Below are positions 63,251 through 64,000 of a stretch of 64,000 bases of DNA, in pieces. The notes beneath the pieces were generated by a model that was not told the origin of the DNA, searched no databases, and worked only from the letters and a program-made list of their open reading frames with translations. This DNA is from Flagellimonas abyssi. GTDB taxonomy: Bacteria > Bacteroidota > Bacteroidia > Flavobacteriales > Flavobacteriaceae. The stretch covers positions 1 through 64,000 of the forward strand of contig NZ_JAHZSV010000017.1 in the NCBI RefSeq assembly GCF_019457905.1, written 5' to 3'. Positions within the stretch are counted from its first letter, which is position 1. Every line of letters begins with the position of its first letter. Made by a program: the position numbers and the translations under genes.

Positions 63251-64000
63251 ATGAGAGAAATTTTAAGACGCTCCATAACCGGGGTGATTTACGTGTTGCT
63301 TCTACTGGGTGCTGTTTTTCTAAGCTCGGATGCCTTCGACTTTTTATTTATGACATTTGGGCTGGCATGCCTTTATGAATACAAGCGCATTGTAAACCTG
63401 AAGGGCTACCATATATTCATGGCCTATTTGGCACTTTGGTGGGTTTTTATATACCTTACCAATGACTCGACCACCATAAACCTTCTAATGCTCTGTACCA
63501 TCACGGTGGACATTGCATTGCTCATGTTCCTGTTCTCTAAAAGGCCCAAAAAATTTAGCACGTTCCAAAAATTCATCATTGGTTTATTTTACATCGGTGG
63601 AGGCTGTATTTTTTTGACCATGATTCCATATAAGCATGATGATTTTGCCCAATTTCTTATCATGGGCATCTTTATTTTGATATGGGTCAATGATACTTTT
63701 GCCTATTTAACAGGACGTACTTTCGGCCGAACTAAACTTTTTCCTTCAGTTTCTCCAAAAAAAACCATTGAAGGTTCTGTAGGAGGTCTTATTTTTGCAT
63801 TGGTGGCCGCTTACTTTTTATCATGGTACGAAACAAGATTGTCGATTACCGAGTGGATGGCAATGGCCTGTTTAATAGTTGTAGCAGGGAGTTTGGGAGA
63901 TTTATTGGAATCCAAGTTCAAACGAATGGCCGGGGTTAAGGACAGTGGCGCCATATTACCGGGACATGGTGGAATTTGGGATCGTTTGGATAGCCTAGTG
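63251..64000 (+). CDS. cdsA: Phosphatidate cytidylyltransferase, 3' end beyond window
   Basis: 250 codons to the right edge with no stop. It begins MREILRRSITGVIYVLLLL, contains about seven membrane helices, and carries the CTP-transferase signature SKFKRMAGVKDSGAILPGHG then GIWDR near the edge. It makes CDP-diacylglycerol for phospholipid synthesis. It overlaps nothing and follows the LUD gene by 4 bp; likely co-transcribed from ftsH. Confidence 0.95.
   Translation, partial: MREILRRSITGVIYVLLLLGAVFLSSDAFDFLFMTFGLACLYEYKRIVNLKGYHIFMAYLALWWVFIYLTNDSTTINLLMLCTITVDIALLMFLFSKRPKKFSTFQKFIIGLFYIGGGCIFLTMIPYKHDDFAQFLIMGIFILIWVNDTFAYLTGRTFGRTKLFPSVSPKKTIEGSVGGLIFALVAAYFLSWYETRLSITEWMAMACLIVVAGSLGDLLESKFKRMAGVKDSGAILPGHGGIWDRLDSLV

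Overview
The window is about 64 kb of a Bacteroidota chromosome, almost certainly a marine Flavobacteriaceae; a relative of Muricauda/Allomuricauda is a guess from gene style only. Supporting signs are a type IX secretion (T9SS)/gliding module, a SusD lipoprotein, AT-rich TAnnTTTG -7 promoter boxes, a near-absence of Shine-Dalgarno sequences except at rpsU, and the Flavobacteria-type trpEGDCFBA operon.

Layout. 1-763: 5' part of a collagen-like secreted protein built of 99-bp repeats, running off the left edge. 1162-7306 (minus): a three-gene T9SS surface module of a 1073-residue type B cargo with calcium-binding DxDxDG repeats, a PorP/SprF-like protein and an OmpA/TPR/beta-propeller protein. 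7706-9831 (plus): prfC and a small membrane protein. 9864-25000 (minus): the information-processing block, in transcription order rpsU, xerC, hpf, tRNA-Thr/Tyr/Gly/Thr, tuf, tRNA-Trp, secE, nusG, rplK, rplA, rplJ, rplL, rpoB, rpoC, then a DUF3467 gene. 25096-33429 (minus): acyl-CoA dehydrogenase, HhH protein and an unusual alanine/glycine symporter; a K+ channel/PspC/DUF2851/rhodanese operon; and a TlpA/peroxiredoxin-like pair. 33564-35260 (plus): marR, nitroreductase, yceI. 35338-42361 (plus): the trp operon behind a leader peptide with three consecutive Trp codons and an attenuator. The operon is interrupted by a four-helix-bundle gene flanked by inverted repeats, and both trpF and trpA carry in-frame repeat-like insertions. 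42396-51963: M20 peptidase, small lipoprotein, UDG-like protein, orphan SusD, ppc, yaaA, rluD-type synthase and PASTA protein. 52043-57773 (plus): ddl, coaD, a frameshifted PAS histidine kinase with its response regulator, and an M14 peptidase. 57766-64000: Nudix, pyrE, SRPBCC protein, biotin ligase, rsfS, ftsH, LUD protein and the 5' part of cdsA.

How the parts work together. The minus block is the conserved translation/transcription core and matches the enterobacterial thrU-tyrU-glyT-thrT-tufB-secE-nusG-rplKAJL-rpoBC order. The trp operon is controlled by a leader whose competing pairings can be read directly. Several genes (trp leader, pyrE, xerC) have a -7 box only 4-5 nt before the start codon, which predicts leaderless mRNAs, while rpsU has a full Shine-Dalgarno; both fit the unusual initiation biology of this phylum.

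The strongest candidates for something little described are the inverted-repeat-bounded four-helix-bundle element inside the trp operon, the repeat insertions inside trpF and trpA coding sequence, the A10 frameshift in the histidine kinase, and the SprB-like/lipoyl-like N-terminal fusion on the AGCS symporter. I saw no CRISPR array, prophage, insertion sequence with transposase, or recognisable defence system. All identifications are from reading the sequence; no database search was run.
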